A stretch of 64,000 bases of DNA from Soonwooa sp. (GCF_030151385.1 NZ_JASLDS010000029.1:1-64000); one strand, 5' to 3'; numbered from the stretch's first letter, positions 52,120-62,041 are shown. Notes: generated from the sequence alone by a model not told the origin. Made by a program: numbers and translations.

Positions 52120-53580
52120 ATGCAACTTAAAATATACAACTCCTTAACTGGAGAAAAGGAAATTTTCGAACCGATTTTACCTGGAAATGTTGGGATGTAT
52201 GTCTGCGGACCAACTGTCTACAGCAATGTACACTTGGGTAATGTCCGAACATTTTTGTCCTTTGATTTCATCTACCGAAGCTTGATGTTTTTGGGTTACA
52301 AAGTTCGTTATGTTCGCAACATTACCGATGCTGGGCATTTGACGGATGATGGTGACATCAACAACGACCGATTTATTAAACAATCGCGTTTGGAAAAATT
52401 AGAACCAATGGAAATTGTACAAAAATACACTGTCGATTTTCATGATGTTCTAAAGAGATTCAACCTTTTGCCTCCAACCATAGAACCAACCGCAACTGGA
52501 CATATTGTTGAACAAATAGAATTAACCAAAACACTAATCGAAAAAGGCTTTGCCTACGAAAGTAATGGTTCTGTTTATTTTGATGTTTTAGAATATAATA
52601 AACGAGGACTTAACTACGGCGAATTATCTCGTCGTAATATCGAAGAGCTTTTTGCCAACACACGTGACCTAGACGGACAACACGAAAAGAAAAATCCTCA
52701 AGATTTTGCACTTTGGAAAAACGCGTCGCCACAACATATCATGAAGTGGATTTCGCCTTGGGGAGAAGGTTTCCCAGGTTGGCATCTCGAATGTACGGCG
52801 ATGAGTACCAAATATCTTGGTAATCAATTTGACATCCACGGTGGCGGAATGGATCTTAAATTCCCGCATCACGAATGTGAAATCGCACAAGGAAAAGCTT
52901 GCAATGGTGAAGAACCTGTGAAATATTGGATGCATGCGAATATGCTAACGATGAATGGTCAACGTATGTCAAAATCAACGGGCAACTATATTCTTCCAAT
53001 GGAATTGATTACAGGAAATAATAATTTCTTTGAGAAAGCTTTCCACCCAAGTGTGTTGAGATTTTGCTTTATGCAAGCGCATTATAGAAGTGTTTTAGAC
53101 ATTTCTAATGAGGCGATGCTTGCTAGTGAAAAAGGCTTTAATAGATTGATGGAAGCCGTAAAATCTTTGGATAACTTGGAAGCTTCAGCGACGTCGAGCA
53201 TTAATGTTGAAGAATTAAAAACTAAAGTTATTGATGCTTTATTGGACGACTTTAACAGTCCAATTCTTATCGCCAATCTTTTCGAAATTGTTAAAACAAT
53301 ATTCGCTATTAAAGATAAAAAAGAAACGATTAGCCAAACTGATTTGGATTCATTAAAGCAGTTTGTCCATGATATTGTTTTCGAAGTTTTGGGTTTACAA
53401 AATGTTGAAGAAAATAATAGCGAAAAACTAGACCAAGCTTTAAAAGTTCTTATCGACCTAAGAAATCAAGCTAGAAAAGCGAAAAACTTTGATCTATCAG
53501 ATCAGATTCGAGATCAGCTTTTGGAGCAAGGTATTGAGCTAAAAGACAGCAGAGACGGTACAAGTTACCAACTTTTATAA
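52120..53580 (+). CDS. cysS: Cysteinyl-tRNA synthetase
   Basis: 486 residues; class I synthetase charging tRNA-Cys. The zinc-binding and HIGH motifs are GMYVCGPTVYSNVHLGNVRTF (about 26-46); the zinc site continues in GWHLECTAMSTKYLG and FPHHECEIAQ; the KMSKS motif is GQRMSKSTGNYI. The DALR domain and a basic C-terminal part complete it. Located downstream of folE and the DinB-like gene on the same strand; ended by a strong terminator. Confidence 0.97.
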   Translation: MQLKIYNSLTGEKEIFEPILPGNVGMYVCGPTVYSNVHLGNVRTFLSFDFIYRSLMFLGYKVRYVRNITDAGHLTDDGDINNDRFIKQSRLEKLEPMEIVQKYTVDFHDVLKRFNLLPPTIEPTATGHIVEQIELTKTLIEKGFAYESNGSVYFDVLEYNKRGLNYGELSRRNIEELFANTRDLDGQHEKKNPQDFALWKNASPQHIMKWISPWGEGFPGWHLECTAMSTKYLGNQFDIHGGGMDLKFPHHECEIAQGKACNGEEPVKYWMHANMLTMNGQRMSKSTGNYILPMELITGNNNFFEKAFHPSVLRFCFMQAHYRSVLDISNEAMLASEKGFNRLMEAVKSLDNLEASATSSINVEELKTKVIDALLDDFNSPILIANLFEIVKTIFAIKDKKETISQTDLDSLKQFVHDIVFEVLGLQNVEENNSEKLDQALKVLIDLRNQARKAKNFDLSDQIRDQLLEQGIELKDSRDGTSYQLL

Positions 53581-53584
53581 AAAG

Positions 53585-53616
53585 ATTCGGCGCCCTTTGG
53601 GCGCCGAATTTATTTT
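53585..53616. terminator. Convergent terminator between cysS and the aldehyde dehydrogenase
   Basis: ATTCGGCGCCC pairs with GGGCGCCGAAT around TTT, followed by TTATTTT. It is a very stable hairpin between two convergent genes. Confidence 0.9.
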
Positions 53617-53641
53617 AATCCAAATTAAAAACATTTAATCA

Positions 53642-54931
53642 TTAAATATTTCCAACAACAGTTTTTGTAATCGTAAATTCTTTAAGTGCAACTGTCGAAA
53701 GTTCTACACCATAACCAGATTGTTTGGCACCACCAAACGGTAATCTCGCATCAGAACTTGTTGACTTATTAATAGAAACCGTTCCTGATTCCAAATTATC
53801 AATAAAGAATTGCGCACGTTTTTTATCTTTCGTCCAAATCGCATTTCCTAAACCAAACGGAATATCATTTGCCAAAGCCAATAACTCTTCATCCGTTTCG
53901 CCGACCATTAACATTGCCAAAGGACCAAATAATTCTTCTTGAAGAATCGGATTTCCAGCTTTTACTTTGATAATTCCAGGTTTTAATTCTTGGTCAGAAA
54001 TTCGCTCCAAAGGCAGCACAATTTCGGCGCCGTTTGCAATGGCTTTATCATATTGTGCCAACAATTCGTCCGCTAGATCTTTTCTAGCCATTTTCGAAAT
54101 ACGTGTGTTTTTATCCATTGGATCGCCAGGAACATAAGTTTTATATTCCTCTACAAAAGCTGGAATAAACTCATTTTCCACAGATTTTTGAACCAAGAAA
54201 CGTTTTGCAGCATTACAAACTTGACCTGTATTTTGTAGTTTTCCACGAGGTGCTTCTTTGGCTGCTTTTAGAATTTCGGCATCATCCAAAACAATATAAG
54301 CGTCGCTACCACCCAATTCTAAGACAGATCTTTTAATATTTTTACCAGCAATCGACGCCACTTCGCCGCCCGCTTTTCCGCTACCTGTCAAGCTTACACC
54401 CTGCACATAAGGACTTTCTAAAATCTCTTGAATTTCTTGATGTCCAACTTCAAAGTTCTGAAATACTGCTTCAGGGAAACCTGCTTGTACAAACAATTCC
54501 TCGATTAGTCGTCCAGTCCCAAAACAAATAGAAGCGTGTTTTAACACAACGACATTACCTGCCAAGATTGCAGGAACCGCAAATCTCAAAACTTGCCAAA
54601 AAGGAAAATTCCAAGGCATAACGCCCAAAATAATTCCCATTGGTGCATGATGAACTTCAGAAACATTAAATTCGGTTTCGATATTCTCAGGCGCTAAAAC
54701 ATTTTTGCAGTTCGCATAATAATCTAGCATTCCAGCAGTTTTATTGATTTCCGCGATGGACTGGGTAATCGGTTTGTGCATTTCTTTAGTAATCGTAACC
54801 GCATATTTGTCAACATCTGCTCTCATTAAATCCGCCATTTTTGAAAACAATTTTTGACGTTCTTCAAAACTTTGGCTTCTCCAATTGAGAAAGGCTTGGT
54901 TACCTAATTCTAATTTTGCTTGTATATTCAT
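53642..54931 (-). CDS. Aldehyde dehydrogenase, succinate-semialdehyde dehydrogenase-like
   Basis: 429 residues from ATG 54931, with the NAD(P)-dependent ALDH core: the MPWNFPFWQVLRFAVPAILAGN cofactor region, LTGSGKAGGEVA, the catalytic Glu in SVLELGGSDAYIVLDDA, the nucleophile Cys in LQNTGQVCNAAKRFLV, and FGGAKQSGYGVE near the end. The usual first 20 or so residues (with an INP motif) are short, as in the bacterial SSADH GabD/Sad-like group. It oxidises a semialdehyde to the acid; the substrate is inferred. A GTG six codons upstream is an alternative start. Confidence 0.9.
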   Translation of the reverse strand: MNIQAKLELGNQAFLNWRSQSFEERQKLFSKMADLMRADVDKYAVTITKEMHKPITQSIAEINKTAGMLDYYANCKNVLAPENIETEFNVSEVHHAPMGIILGVMPWNFPFWQVLRFAVPAILAGNVVVLKHASICFGTGRLIEELFVQAGFPEAVFQNFEVGHQEIQEILESPYVQGVSLTGSGKAGGEVASIAGKNIKRSVLELGGSDAYIVLDDAEILKAAKEAPRGKLQNTGQVCNAAKRFLVQKSVENEFIPAFVEEYKTYVPGDPMDKNTRISKMARKDLADELLAQYDKAIANGAEIVLPLERISDQELKPGIIKVKAGNPILQEELFGPLAMLMVGETDEELLALANDIPFGLGNAIWTKDKKRAQFFIDNLESGTVSINKSTSSDARLPFGGAKQSGYGVELSTVALKEFTITKTVVGNI

Positions 54932-55015
54932 AGTATAAAAATTCTGCACAAAATCTGTGCTAGAAACTTTGATTTTAATTAAAATTAAACTTGTTTATGA
55001 TAGATAGAATCAGTT

Positions 55016-55609
55016 TTACTTTCGCCTAAAAAGTAAGACCGAATTAAGGAAAATCAATAGTAAATCCAGTGTTACCCAGATACTAATTTTGATGTTATCG
55101 TATTTTAAAAATCCAACTTGATCAGAGGCAATACCTGACAGTTTTTGACTTTGATTAATGTAATTACGAACCTCAACGACTTGATCTTGTGTACCTGACG
55201 GAATCGCATGTTGCGAGAAATAAACCATTCTCGACTTCTTGATATACCCAACAATCCAAAATTCACCAGAATTCTGCATGTTAAGATACTCTATTCGGTA
55301 ATAATCTGGACGAATGCGACCAAGATGCTTCGAAGAAAATTTGTCTTCACCTTTTACATTATCATCAACGCGAATAATGTAAAAATCTATTGGTTGTGGC
55401 AAATGGTTGATCACTTGTACAGCCATTGAGTTTTCTAAAAACTGGCTAAGACTACGCTCTACAAACCAATAAGAGAAGTATACAATACTCCCAATAACAA
55501 TAATAAATCTTATGATTTTGCTAACAACTGCGAACCGCCCTTTCTTGTACAAAGACAATATTAAGGACGCACAGAGTAATAAAAAAATAAGAATTATTAT
55601 TAAATACAT
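55016..55609 (-). CDS. Membrane protein of unknown function
   Basis: 197 residues with two N-terminal helices (MYLIIILIFLLLCASLILSLY; IIRFIIVIGSIVYFSYWFV), a soluble stretch of about 120 residues (HLPQPIDFYIIRVDD, IRPDYYRIEYLNMQ, EFWIVGYIKKSRMVYF) and a C-terminal helix (IWVTLDLLLIFLNSVLLFRRK). The soluble part probably faces the periplasm. No family recognised; conserved hypothetical proteins of this shape are frequent in flavobacteria. It lies 34 bp after the HD gene. Confidence 0.75.
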   Translation of the reverse strand: MYLIIILIFLLLCASLILSLYKKGRFAVVSKIIRFIIVIGSIVYFSYWFVERSLSQFLENSMAVQVINHLPQPIDFYIIRVDDNVKGEDKFSSKHLGRIRPDYYRIEYLNMQNSGEFWIVGYIKKSRMVYFSQHAIPSGTQDQVVEVRNYINQSQKLSGIASDQVGFLKYDNIKISIWVTLDLLLIFLNSVLLFRRK

Positions 55610-55643
55610 GTTGCAAAGATAAGAAAGCTTTTGAAACTACAGC

Positions 55644-56288
55644 CTAGTCGACGTTCCACTCTTTATAAAATTGGTCTAAAAAAGCGAGCATAAATTGGTG
55701 ACGCTCTTCTGCTATTTCCTTTGCAGAATCGGTATTTAGCAAATCTTTTAACAACAAAAGCTTTTCGTAAAAATGGTTAATCGTCGTTCCATTCGATTTT
55801 TTATATTCCTCTTTTGACATTCCAAGTTGTGGTGGCAAATTAGGATCGTACATCAAATTGTTTTTAAAACCTCCAAAATTAAAAGTTCTGGCAATCCCAA
55901 TAGCACCAATCGCATCGATACGATCAGCATCTTGGACAATCTTTAGTTCTATCGGAAGATTTTCGGGCGCTTCATTTCTATTTTTAAACGAAATATTATT
56001 GATGATAAAAATAACTTGTTCGATTTTATCATCAGGATAATTGCAACTTTCCAAAAATTCTCGAGCCACTTTTGGTGCTACGGTTTCGTCACCGTTATGA
56101 AATTTTGGGTCAGCAATATCATGCAATAAAGCCCCAAGTTCTACAATTTCGGAATCATTAGATTCTTTTGCGGCAATCTTTTTTGACAATTTCCAAACAC
56201 GCTCAATATGGAACCAATCGTGTCCAGCTTCCGCGCCTTCTAATTTTTGTTGAACGAATTTTATAGTTTTGCTTATGATATTTTCCAT
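55644..56288 (-). CDS. HD-domain phosphohydrolase
   Basis: 214 residues from ATG 56288 (MENIISKTIKFVQ). The HD metal site is present: GHDWFHIERVWKLSKKIA, GALLHDIADPKFH, and the later DADRIDAIGAIGIARTF. Proteins of this size (YedJ-like) hydrolyse nucleotides or other phosphoesters. The ATG shares its A with the TAA of the upstream hydrolase gene (TAATG), so translation is coupled; the earlier TTG frame start would overlap that gene by 31 bp. Confidence 0.9.
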   Translation of the reverse strand: MENIISKTIKFVQQKLEGAEAGHDWFHIERVWKLSKKIAAKESNDSEIVELGALLHDIADPKFHNGDETVAPKVAREFLESCNYPDDKIEQVIFIINNISFKNRNEAPENLPIELKIVQDADRIDAIGAIGIARTFNFGGFKNNLMYDPNLPPQLGMSKEEYKKSNGTTINHFYEKLLLLKDLLNTDSAKEIAEERHQFMLAFLDQFYKEWNVD

Positions 56289-57130
56289 TAAATAATTTCG
56301 TTTAAAATAATTGACCAAAGTTTTTGATTATAACTTCTGAAAAAATTGACATGTCCAATTTTACCAACTTCAGAATCTTTGGTTTTTAATAAATGATATT
56401 TTGGCTTTAGCTTTGGATAAGTACTTTTCAATAGCGATTCAACGCCATTTTTAGTTAACCAAGAATCATCTTCTACATAAAGTACAAAAACTTCCTTCGA
56501 AATTTCTTTCGAAATATTAACTTTAGAATTTTCGAGTAAAAAGTCGGTTGATTTTTGTTTTAAAATTAAATCTCGCCAATCTGCACCAACACCTCCTGGC
56601 AAACTTTCGCCCAATCCAAAGCGATGCGCAGGGAAATAACCGAATAATTTAGTTGACAAAGGTTGCATTAAGCCAAAACCGAAATAAGCCGAAATTCTTG
56701 TTTTAAAATTAAGATAGCCAACATAAGCATTTTGAGTTGCCACAAAAAAAACTTTTTCGAAAACTTCAGAATTTTGATTCATTCCAAGAATTAAAGCGCC
56801 AACACTGTGACCTAGCAAATATTTGGAATGCTGCGGAAATTGCTCCAACATATAATCTGACACCGCCTTGAAATCCAAGTTTCCCCAATCTCGCATGGTG
56901 GCAGAAAAGCCTTTCATACTTTTAGGCTTAGACAATCCAATGCCACGATAATCGTAAGTGATAACCGTGATACCATTTTGCGTTAAAAACTGAGCAAATC
57001 CAAAATACATTTGTTGCTTAACACCTGTCGCCGAATTGATAATCAAAACCTTGTTCTTATCAACTTCGGGCACAAACAAAGTCGCGGCTAAATGATATCC
57101 ATCCTCAGCTTTTATCAACAACTCCTTCAT
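56288..57130 (-). CDS. Alpha/beta hydrolase
   Basis: 280 residues with the serine-hydrolase nucleophile elbow LLGHSVGALILGM (about 97-109), an early oxyanion segment ITYDYRGIGLSKPKS and a C-terminal acid/His region (LYVEDDSWLTKNG; VGKIGHVNFF). Probably cytosolic, as it lacks a signal peptide. Substrate unknown. Coupled to the HD gene downstream (TAATG) and 14 bp after ribokinase. Confidence 0.88.
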   Translation of the reverse strand: MKELLIKAEDGYHLAATLFVPEVDKNKVLIINSATGVKQQMYFGFAQFLTQNGITVITYDYRGIGLSKPKSMKGFSATMRDWGNLDFKAVSDYMLEQFPQHSKYLLGHSVGALILGMNQNSEVFEKVFFVATQNAYVGYLNFKTRISAYFGFGLMQPLSTKLFGYFPAHRFGLGESLPGGVGADWRDLILKQKSTDFLLENSKVNISKEISKEVFVLYVEDDSWLTKNGVESLLKSTYPKLKPKYHLLKTKDSEVGKIGHVNFFRSYNQKLWSIILNEII

Positions 57131-57144
57131 TGGAGAAAAGAATT

Positions 57145-58032
57145 TTATTTAAGTTCTTTAAGGTTTGGAAGACCTTTTTGAGAATCCAGCTGACTTGCGG
57201 CACGAAGCGCAATCTTGTTACCGAATTTCACACAATCTTCAATGTCATTTTGATGCAAAAGCGCAATCGCAAAACCAGAAGTAAAGGCATCGCCCATTCC
57301 CATTTTGTTGACCATTTTACTAGGATTTTCGCGGAAATATTTCATTTCGGCGCCATCATAATAACTGGTGGAATTGGCATCATCACGCAAAAACAATTTG
57401 TTTGGCAAACTCTTCATAATGCTTTCTACAGGCACATCGCCAAAAACAGTTTTAACATCATGATTTTTAGCAACGATAAAAGTGGCCGCTTCTACAACCT
57501 CTTGAGACAAATGCGCTGCTGGCGCTGCATAAACACCTAGTTTTTTAGAATATTTCTTACATTTTTCAGCAACATAATTAATGGTCTCCGCTGGAATTTC
57601 CATTTGCATCAAAACCAAATCTGCACTTTGTATAAAACGATCGGCTTCGTCGATATAACGTTTTCCCAATTTATAATTGGCGCCAGGAATTACAACAATG
57701 GCGTTACCTTCCGCAGAAGTTGTTACATAGGCTGTTCCTGTAGGCTCGTCGGTCTCATTAACAAAAGCTACATTAACATTTTCGTCATCCAGATTTCTGA
57801 TAACTTGCTGTCCATAAGGATCCATCCCAACGCAGCTAATCAAATAAACATTCGCGCCCAACCTTGCCGTTGCAATCGCTTGGTTAGCACCTTTTCCTCC
57901 TAGAAAACTCTTGGATTCGGATGCCAGAATCGTATCATTAGCTTGCGGAATTTTGGAAGTTTCTAAAACAAAATCTATTGAAGAACTCCCAACAACAACT
58001 ATCAAAGGATGTTTTTGTGTAACTTTTATCAT
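57145..58032 (-). CDS. rbsK: Ribokinase (PfkB family)
   Basis: 295 residues. Motifs are the N-terminal VVVGSSSIDFVLET, the first PfkB signature GGKGANQAIATARLGANV (about 45-62) and the second with the catalytic Asp, MGMGDAFTSGFAIALL (about 245-260). It phosphorylates ribose to ribose 5-phosphate, but other sugars or nucleosides are possible for the family; no ribose transporter is adjacent. It lies in a close minus-strand run (DUF4241, ribokinase, hydrolase, HD). Confidence 0.88.
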   Translation of the reverse strand: MIKVTQKHPLIVVVGSSSIDFVLETSKIPQANDTILASESKSFLGGKGANQAIATARLGANVYLISCVGMDPYGQQVIRNLDDENVNVAFVNETDEPTGTAYVTTSAEGNAIVVIPGANYKLGKRYIDEADRFIQSADLVLMQMEIPAETINYVAEKCKKYSKKLGVYAAPAAHLSQEVVEAATFIVAKNHDVKTVFGDVPVESIMKSLPNKLFLRDDANSTSYYDGAEMKYFRENPSKMVNKMGMGDAFTSGFAIALLHQNDIEDCVKFGNKIALRAASQLDSQKGLPNLKELK

Positions 58033-58042
58033 GTTTTAGCGT

Positions 58043-58678
58043 TTATTGAATTTCTATGAATTCTGTGACAAATTTTACTGGTTGTTTATCTTTATTGTAT
58101 CCTATGTAAGAAGCATAAAAGCCTTCTCCATAACCAGCCTCAAAAGCCAAAAGATTGTTAGCTTCTTCTGGATAAGGTTTCATCATTGCGAATTGGTCGA
58201 TGGCACCATCACTATCATAAAAATAGCTATGAAAAAACTCTTCGTACAATCCTAAAAAATCGGCGCCTTTCTTTTTGAAAAGCTCCTGTTCCAAAAGATT
58301 GACTTTAGCTTGCGTGTCAAAATCCATCAATCCTGCCATTCCCGACTCAACTGGAAAGCCAAAAATTTCGCCATCTTCCAAGTCTTCTAATTTTTGATCA
58401 TCGCACAAAGCCATTACCCAAGTATCAACTTTCTCGTCAGCAAAAATAATTTCTGAATATGCAATACAATTGCTGCTTGCTTCTTTATGAATAAGCACTG
58501 GAAAATCGCCTGTCGGAAACAGTTGATTAAAAGGCGTTTTGTCCGGCGTAACGACTGGATCGCAAGCGACCAATCTTCCTGATGAAATATGTAGAGAACC
58601 CGCCTCAAAACTTTCGAGAAGCGGATTTTCTACATGTGATTTTGAAAATAATTTCGTGATATTTTCTATATGATTCAT
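58043..58678 (-). CDS. DUF4241 protein
   Basis: 211 residues matching the DUF4241 layout: an N-terminal half with SFEAGSLHISSGRLVACDP, then FPTGDFPVLIHKE, a central GFPVESGMAGLMDFDTQ, and the C-terminal AFEAGYGEGFYASYIGYNKDKQPVKFVTEF. The domain has no known catalytic role. No signal peptide, so probably cytosolic. It is 10 bp from ribokinase and 31 bp from valS on the same strand. Confidence 0.88.
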   Translation of the reverse strand: MNHIENITKLFSKSHVENPLLESFEAGSLHISSGRLVACDPVVTPDKTPFNQLFPTGDFPVLIHKEASSNCIAYSEIIFADEKVDTWVMALCDDQKLEDLEDGEIFGFPVESGMAGLMDFDTQAKVNLLEQELFKKKGADFLGLYEEFFHSYFYDSDGAIDQFAMMKPYPEEANNLLAFEAGYGEGFYASYIGYNKDKQPVKFVTEFIEIQ

Positions 58679-58709
58679 TCTTGTGAAAGTAAAGAATAAT
58701 TCTTAAGTA

Positions 58710-61328
58710 TTATAATGTTTTTAATTTTTCTTCTAAAATTGCAATCTTATCCATCGCATCACGCTGCTTTTTCAGTTCGTTATCAACAACCTGTTGTGGC
58801 GCGCCAGCCATGAATTTTTCATTTGACAATTTCTTTTCAACAGAGATTAAGAAACCTTTTAGATATTTAATTTCTTCTTCTGTTTTTTCTTTTTCTTCGC
58901 CTAAGTCTAAATTTTCGCTTAGTGGAATAGCACATTCTGTTGCACCAACCAAGAAACTAAAACTAGGTTTATCAGTTTTTTGACCAAAATGAACCGCTTG
59001 TAAATTAGCCAATTTTGAAATCACAGCTTGATTTGCAAACGATGCGGCATTTGTAAAAATTTCAACTTCTTCTCTTGGCGAAATTCCTTTTGACTGTCTA
59101 TAATTTCTTACTCCCGAAATCACTTCTTTAGCAAAATCAAAATTTGCAATTAAAGCTTCGTCAAAAGTTTCAACCTTCTTTTGTTGTGCAATAATCAAAG
59201 CCTCATCAGCTGTTCTATCGCTAATAATATGCCATATTTCCTCTGACAAGAAAGGCATAAATGGATGCAACAACTTCATTAACTCTTCAAAATAAGAAAT
59301 TGTTTTATTATAAACTTCTTCACTGATAGCTTCACCATAATTTGGCTTCACAGCTTCCAAATACCAAGAACAGAAATCATCCCAAATCAACTTGTACAAT
59401 ACATGAAGCGCATCTGAAATTCGGAATTTTGAAAAATGATCTTCCATTTCCAAAATGCTTTTATCAAGTTGCTGCTCGAACCAATTAATTGCTTGACTTG
59501 CCGCATCATCAGCTTTTATAGAAGCATCTTTCGTCCAAGTTTGAGTCAGTTTAAAGGCATTCCAAATTTTAGTGGCAAAATTACGTCCTTGCAACATCAA
59601 ATCTTCATCAAACAATAAATCGTTACCCGCCGCAGAACTTAACAAAATCCCAACACGAACACCATCTGCACCATATTTCTCAATCAATTCGATTGGATCT
59701 GGAGAGTTTCCTAAAGATTTTGACATCTTACGACGTTGCTTATCGCGAACAATTCCCGTGAAATAAACATTTTTAAACGGAATTTCTTTTCTATATTCTA
59801 GACCAGCCATCACCATCCTAGCAACCCAGAAGAAAATAATATCTGGACCCGTCACCAAATCCGAAGTTGGATAATAGTAATTGATGTCTTTGTTATTTGG
59901 TTCTAAGATTCCTTCAAAAACAGAAATTGGCCACAACCAAGACGAAAACCAAGTATCTAAAGCATCTTCATCTTGTTTTAAGTTTTCTATTGTTAAAGCT
60001 GCATTTCCTGTCTTTTCTTTAGCGAGTACTAATGCTTCTTCAATGGTTTCTGCAACTACAAAGTCATTCTCTCCTATCCCATAATAGAAAGCAGGAATCT
60101 GCTGTCCCCACCAAAGCTGACGCGAAATATTCCAATCATGAACATTCTCCATCCAATGACGATAAGTGTTTTTAAACTTTTCAGGATAAAACTTAACCTC
60201 ATCATCCATTACAACATCCAAAGCCGGTTTTGCTAGTGTTGCCATTTTCAGGAACCATTGTACAGAAATTTTAGGCTCAATCACAGCGCCTGTTCTTTCC
60301 GAAGTTCCAACTTTATTGGTATAATCTTCAGCCTTTAACAAAAGACCTTTTTCTTCTAATTCTTTAGCGATTTCCTTTCTAACAACGAAACGATTTTTTC
60401 CAGCATAATGCAATCCATTTTCATTAAGATTAGCGTCATTATCCATAGAATCGATCATTGGCAAATCATGTTTTTTACCAATTTCGTAGTCATTAAGATC
60501 GTGAGCTGGTGTAATTTTCAAAGCACCTGTCCCGAATTCGATATCAACATATTCGTCTTCGATAACAGGAATTTCGCGATTAACAATTGGCACGATAAGC
60601 TTTTTACCTTTCAAAGCTTTGTAACGTTCATCATTTGGGTTAACACAAACCGCAACGTCTCCGAAAATAGTTTCTGGACGCGTCGTTGCAACAGTCACAA
60701 AATCTTCCGAACCTTGGATTTTGTATTTTAAATAAAATAATTTTCCTTGTTGTTCTTTAAAGATTACTTCTTCATCCGAAATGTTTGTTTTAGCTTCAGG
60801 ATCCCAATTGATCATTTTGTAACCTCTGTAGATTAATCCTTTATTATAAAGATCTACAAAAACTTTAATAACCGATTTTGACAAATTATCTTCCATTGTG
60901 AATCTCGTACGATCCCAGTCGCAAGAACATCCCAACTTTTTCAATTGCTCCAAAATCGTCCCGCCATATTGATGCGTCCAATCCCAAGCGTGCTTTAGAA
61001 ACTCTTCACGACCGATATCGGTTTTAGAAATCCCTTGCTCTTTTAGTTTGGCAACAACTTTAGCTTCCGTTGCAATAGAAGCGTGATCAGTACCTGGCAC
61101 CCAACAAGCATTGAAACCTTTCATTCTCGCACGTCTTACCAACACATCCTGAAGCGTATTGTTCAACATATGTCCCATGTGAAGGATTCCAGTCACGTTA
61201 GGAGGTGGAATTACAATCGTGTAAGGCGGTCTATCATCTGGTGTCGAATGGAAATATTTGTTTTCCAACCAGTAGTTATACCATTTTTGTTCGGTCTCTT
61301 GAGGATTATATTTATCTGCAATCTGCAT
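58710..61328 (-). CDS. valS: Valyl-tRNA synthetase
   Basis: 872 residues; class I synthetase charging tRNA-Val with an editing (CP1) domain. HIGH motif: IPPPNVTGILHMGHMLNNTLQD (about 39-60). KMSKS motif: RRKMSKSLGNSPDPIELIEKYG. The editing domain contains TTRPETIFGDVAVCVNPND. The C-terminal coiled-coil arm (EEKEKTEEEIKYLKGFLISVEKKLSN) is intact. On the minus strand a TATTTTTG element lies at 61358-61365, about 30 bp before the ATG. Confidence 0.97.
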   Translation of the reverse strand: MQIADKYNPQETEQKWYNYWLENKYFHSTPDDRPPYTIVIPPPNVTGILHMGHMLNNTLQDVLVRRARMKGFNACWVPGTDHASIATEAKVVAKLKEQGISKTDIGREEFLKHAWDWTHQYGGTILEQLKKLGCSCDWDRTRFTMEDNLSKSVIKVFVDLYNKGLIYRGYKMINWDPEAKTNISDEEVIFKEQQGKLFYLKYKIQGSEDFVTVATTRPETIFGDVAVCVNPNDERYKALKGKKLIVPIVNREIPVIEDEYVDIEFGTGALKITPAHDLNDYEIGKKHDLPMIDSMDNDANLNENGLHYAGKNRFVVRKEIAKELEEKGLLLKAEDYTNKVGTSERTGAVIEPKISVQWFLKMATLAKPALDVVMDDEVKFYPEKFKNTYRHWMENVHDWNISRQLWWGQQIPAFYYGIGENDFVVAETIEEALVLAKEKTGNAALTIENLKQDEDALDTWFSSWLWPISVFEGILEPNNKDINYYYPTSDLVTGPDIIFFWVARMVMAGLEYRKEIPFKNVYFTGIVRDKQRRKMSKSLGNSPDPIELIEKYGADGVRVGILLSSAAGNDLLFDEDLMLQGRNFATKIWNAFKLTQTWTKDASIKADDAASQAINWFEQQLDKSILEMEDHFSKFRISDALHVLYKLIWDDFCSWYLEAVKPNYGEAISEEVYNKTISYFEELMKLLHPFMPFLSEEIWHIISDRTADEALIIAQQKKVETFDEALIANFDFAKEVISGVRNYRQSKGISPREEVEIFTNAASFANQAVISKLANLQAVHFGQKTDKPSFSFLVGATECAIPLSENLDLGEEKEKTEEEIKYLKGFLISVEKKLSNEKFMAGAPQQVVDNELKKQRDAMDKIAILEEKLKTL

Positions 61329-61357
61329 TACTAAATGTTTTTTTGGCTTAATATTTG

Positions 61358-61365
61358 CAAAAATA
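61358..61365 (-). promoter_or_regulatory. -7 promoter element TATTTTTG before valS
   Basis: A TAnnTTTG match on the minus strand at 30 bp from the valS ATG. Matches of this T-rich form are expected by chance more often than others. Confidence 0.45.
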
Positions 61366-61406
61366 AGATAAACAAAATTATTTATAGATATATTTAAATT
61401 TATTTA

Positions 61407-61414
61407 TAACTTTG
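61407..61414 (+). promoter_or_regulatory. -7 promoter element TAACTTTG before the DUF1573 gene
   Basis: An exact TAnnTTTG match, 45 bp before the ATG at 61460. It contains the TTG (61412) that otherwise could be taken as a start codon. Confidence 0.6.
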
Positions 61415-61459
61415 ACTCTTAGTAATTTTAATATTTTAAATAACAAAACAAAAAATAAT

Positions 61460-61960
61460 ATGAAAAAGACACTTTTAGGAATGGTTGCTGTATTAGGCTT
61501 CGGATTAGCATCTGCTCAATCAATTTCTTTTGACAAGACTGTATTTGACTACGGAAAAATTGAAACAGGTAGCGATGGTCACAGATACTTCACAGTAAAA
61601 AATACTGGTGATAAGCCACTTATCCTATCAGAAGTAAAACCATCTTGTGGATGTACAACTCCAGAATGGAGCAAAGATCCTATCTTACCAGGAAAAACGG
61701 CTCAAATTAAAGTAGGATACAATACAAATAGTCCAGGAGCTTTCAGCAAAATTATTGAGGTATTCTCTAATGACCCTAACAACTCTAGAACTGTATTAAC
61801 AATTAAAGGAGAGGTTGCTGGAAATGGTGCTGCAACAACAATGACAGCGCAACCAGCTCAAGTAACTATGCAAGCTGCACCAGCACCAATGAAAGCTACA
61901 ACTGTAAGAGAAGTTACACCAGCAGCTGAATCTAAGAAAACTGCTAAAAAACAAAAATAG
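61460..61960 (+). CDS. Secreted DUF1573 protein
   Basis: 166 residues: a signal peptide (MKKTLLGMVAVLGFGLASAQ), then one DUF1573 immunoglobulin-like domain (about 20-115) with the hallmark FDYGKIETGSDGHRYFTVKNTGDKPLILSEVKPSCGCTTPEWS and PILPGKTAQIKVGYNTN. The C-terminal 45 residues are low complexity, rich in Ala, Pro, Thr and Met (TMTAQPAQVTMQAAPAPMKA), ending in basic residues. Periplasmic or surface; role unknown. The ATG at 61460 gives the signal peptide; the upstream TTG belongs to the promoter. Confidence 0.9.
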   Translation: MKKTLLGMVAVLGFGLASAQSISFDKTVFDYGKIETGSDGHRYFTVKNTGDKPLILSEVKPSCGCTTPEWSKDPILPGKTAQIKVGYNTNSPGAFSKIIEVFSNDPNNSRTVLTIKGEVAGNGAATTMTAQPAQVTMQAAPAPMKATTVREVTPAAESKKTAKKQK

Positions 61961-61990
61961 TAGAAGTTTTTACTTTACTAAAAACTCATA

Positions 61991-62018
61991 AACCGCTTTA
62001 CAAAGGCGGTTTTTTTTA
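61991..62018 (+). terminator. Terminator after the DUF1573 gene
   Basis: AACCGCTTT pairs with AAGGCGGTT (one G-U) and is followed by eight Ts. Confidence 0.9.
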
Positions 62019-62041
62019 TTACATTTACATAAAAACAAAAT

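Noticed and set aside
61412..61459. TTG start for the DUF1573 protein giving 16 extra residues
   Set aside because: The TTG is part of TAACTTTG, and the extra residues would precede a normal signal peptide.
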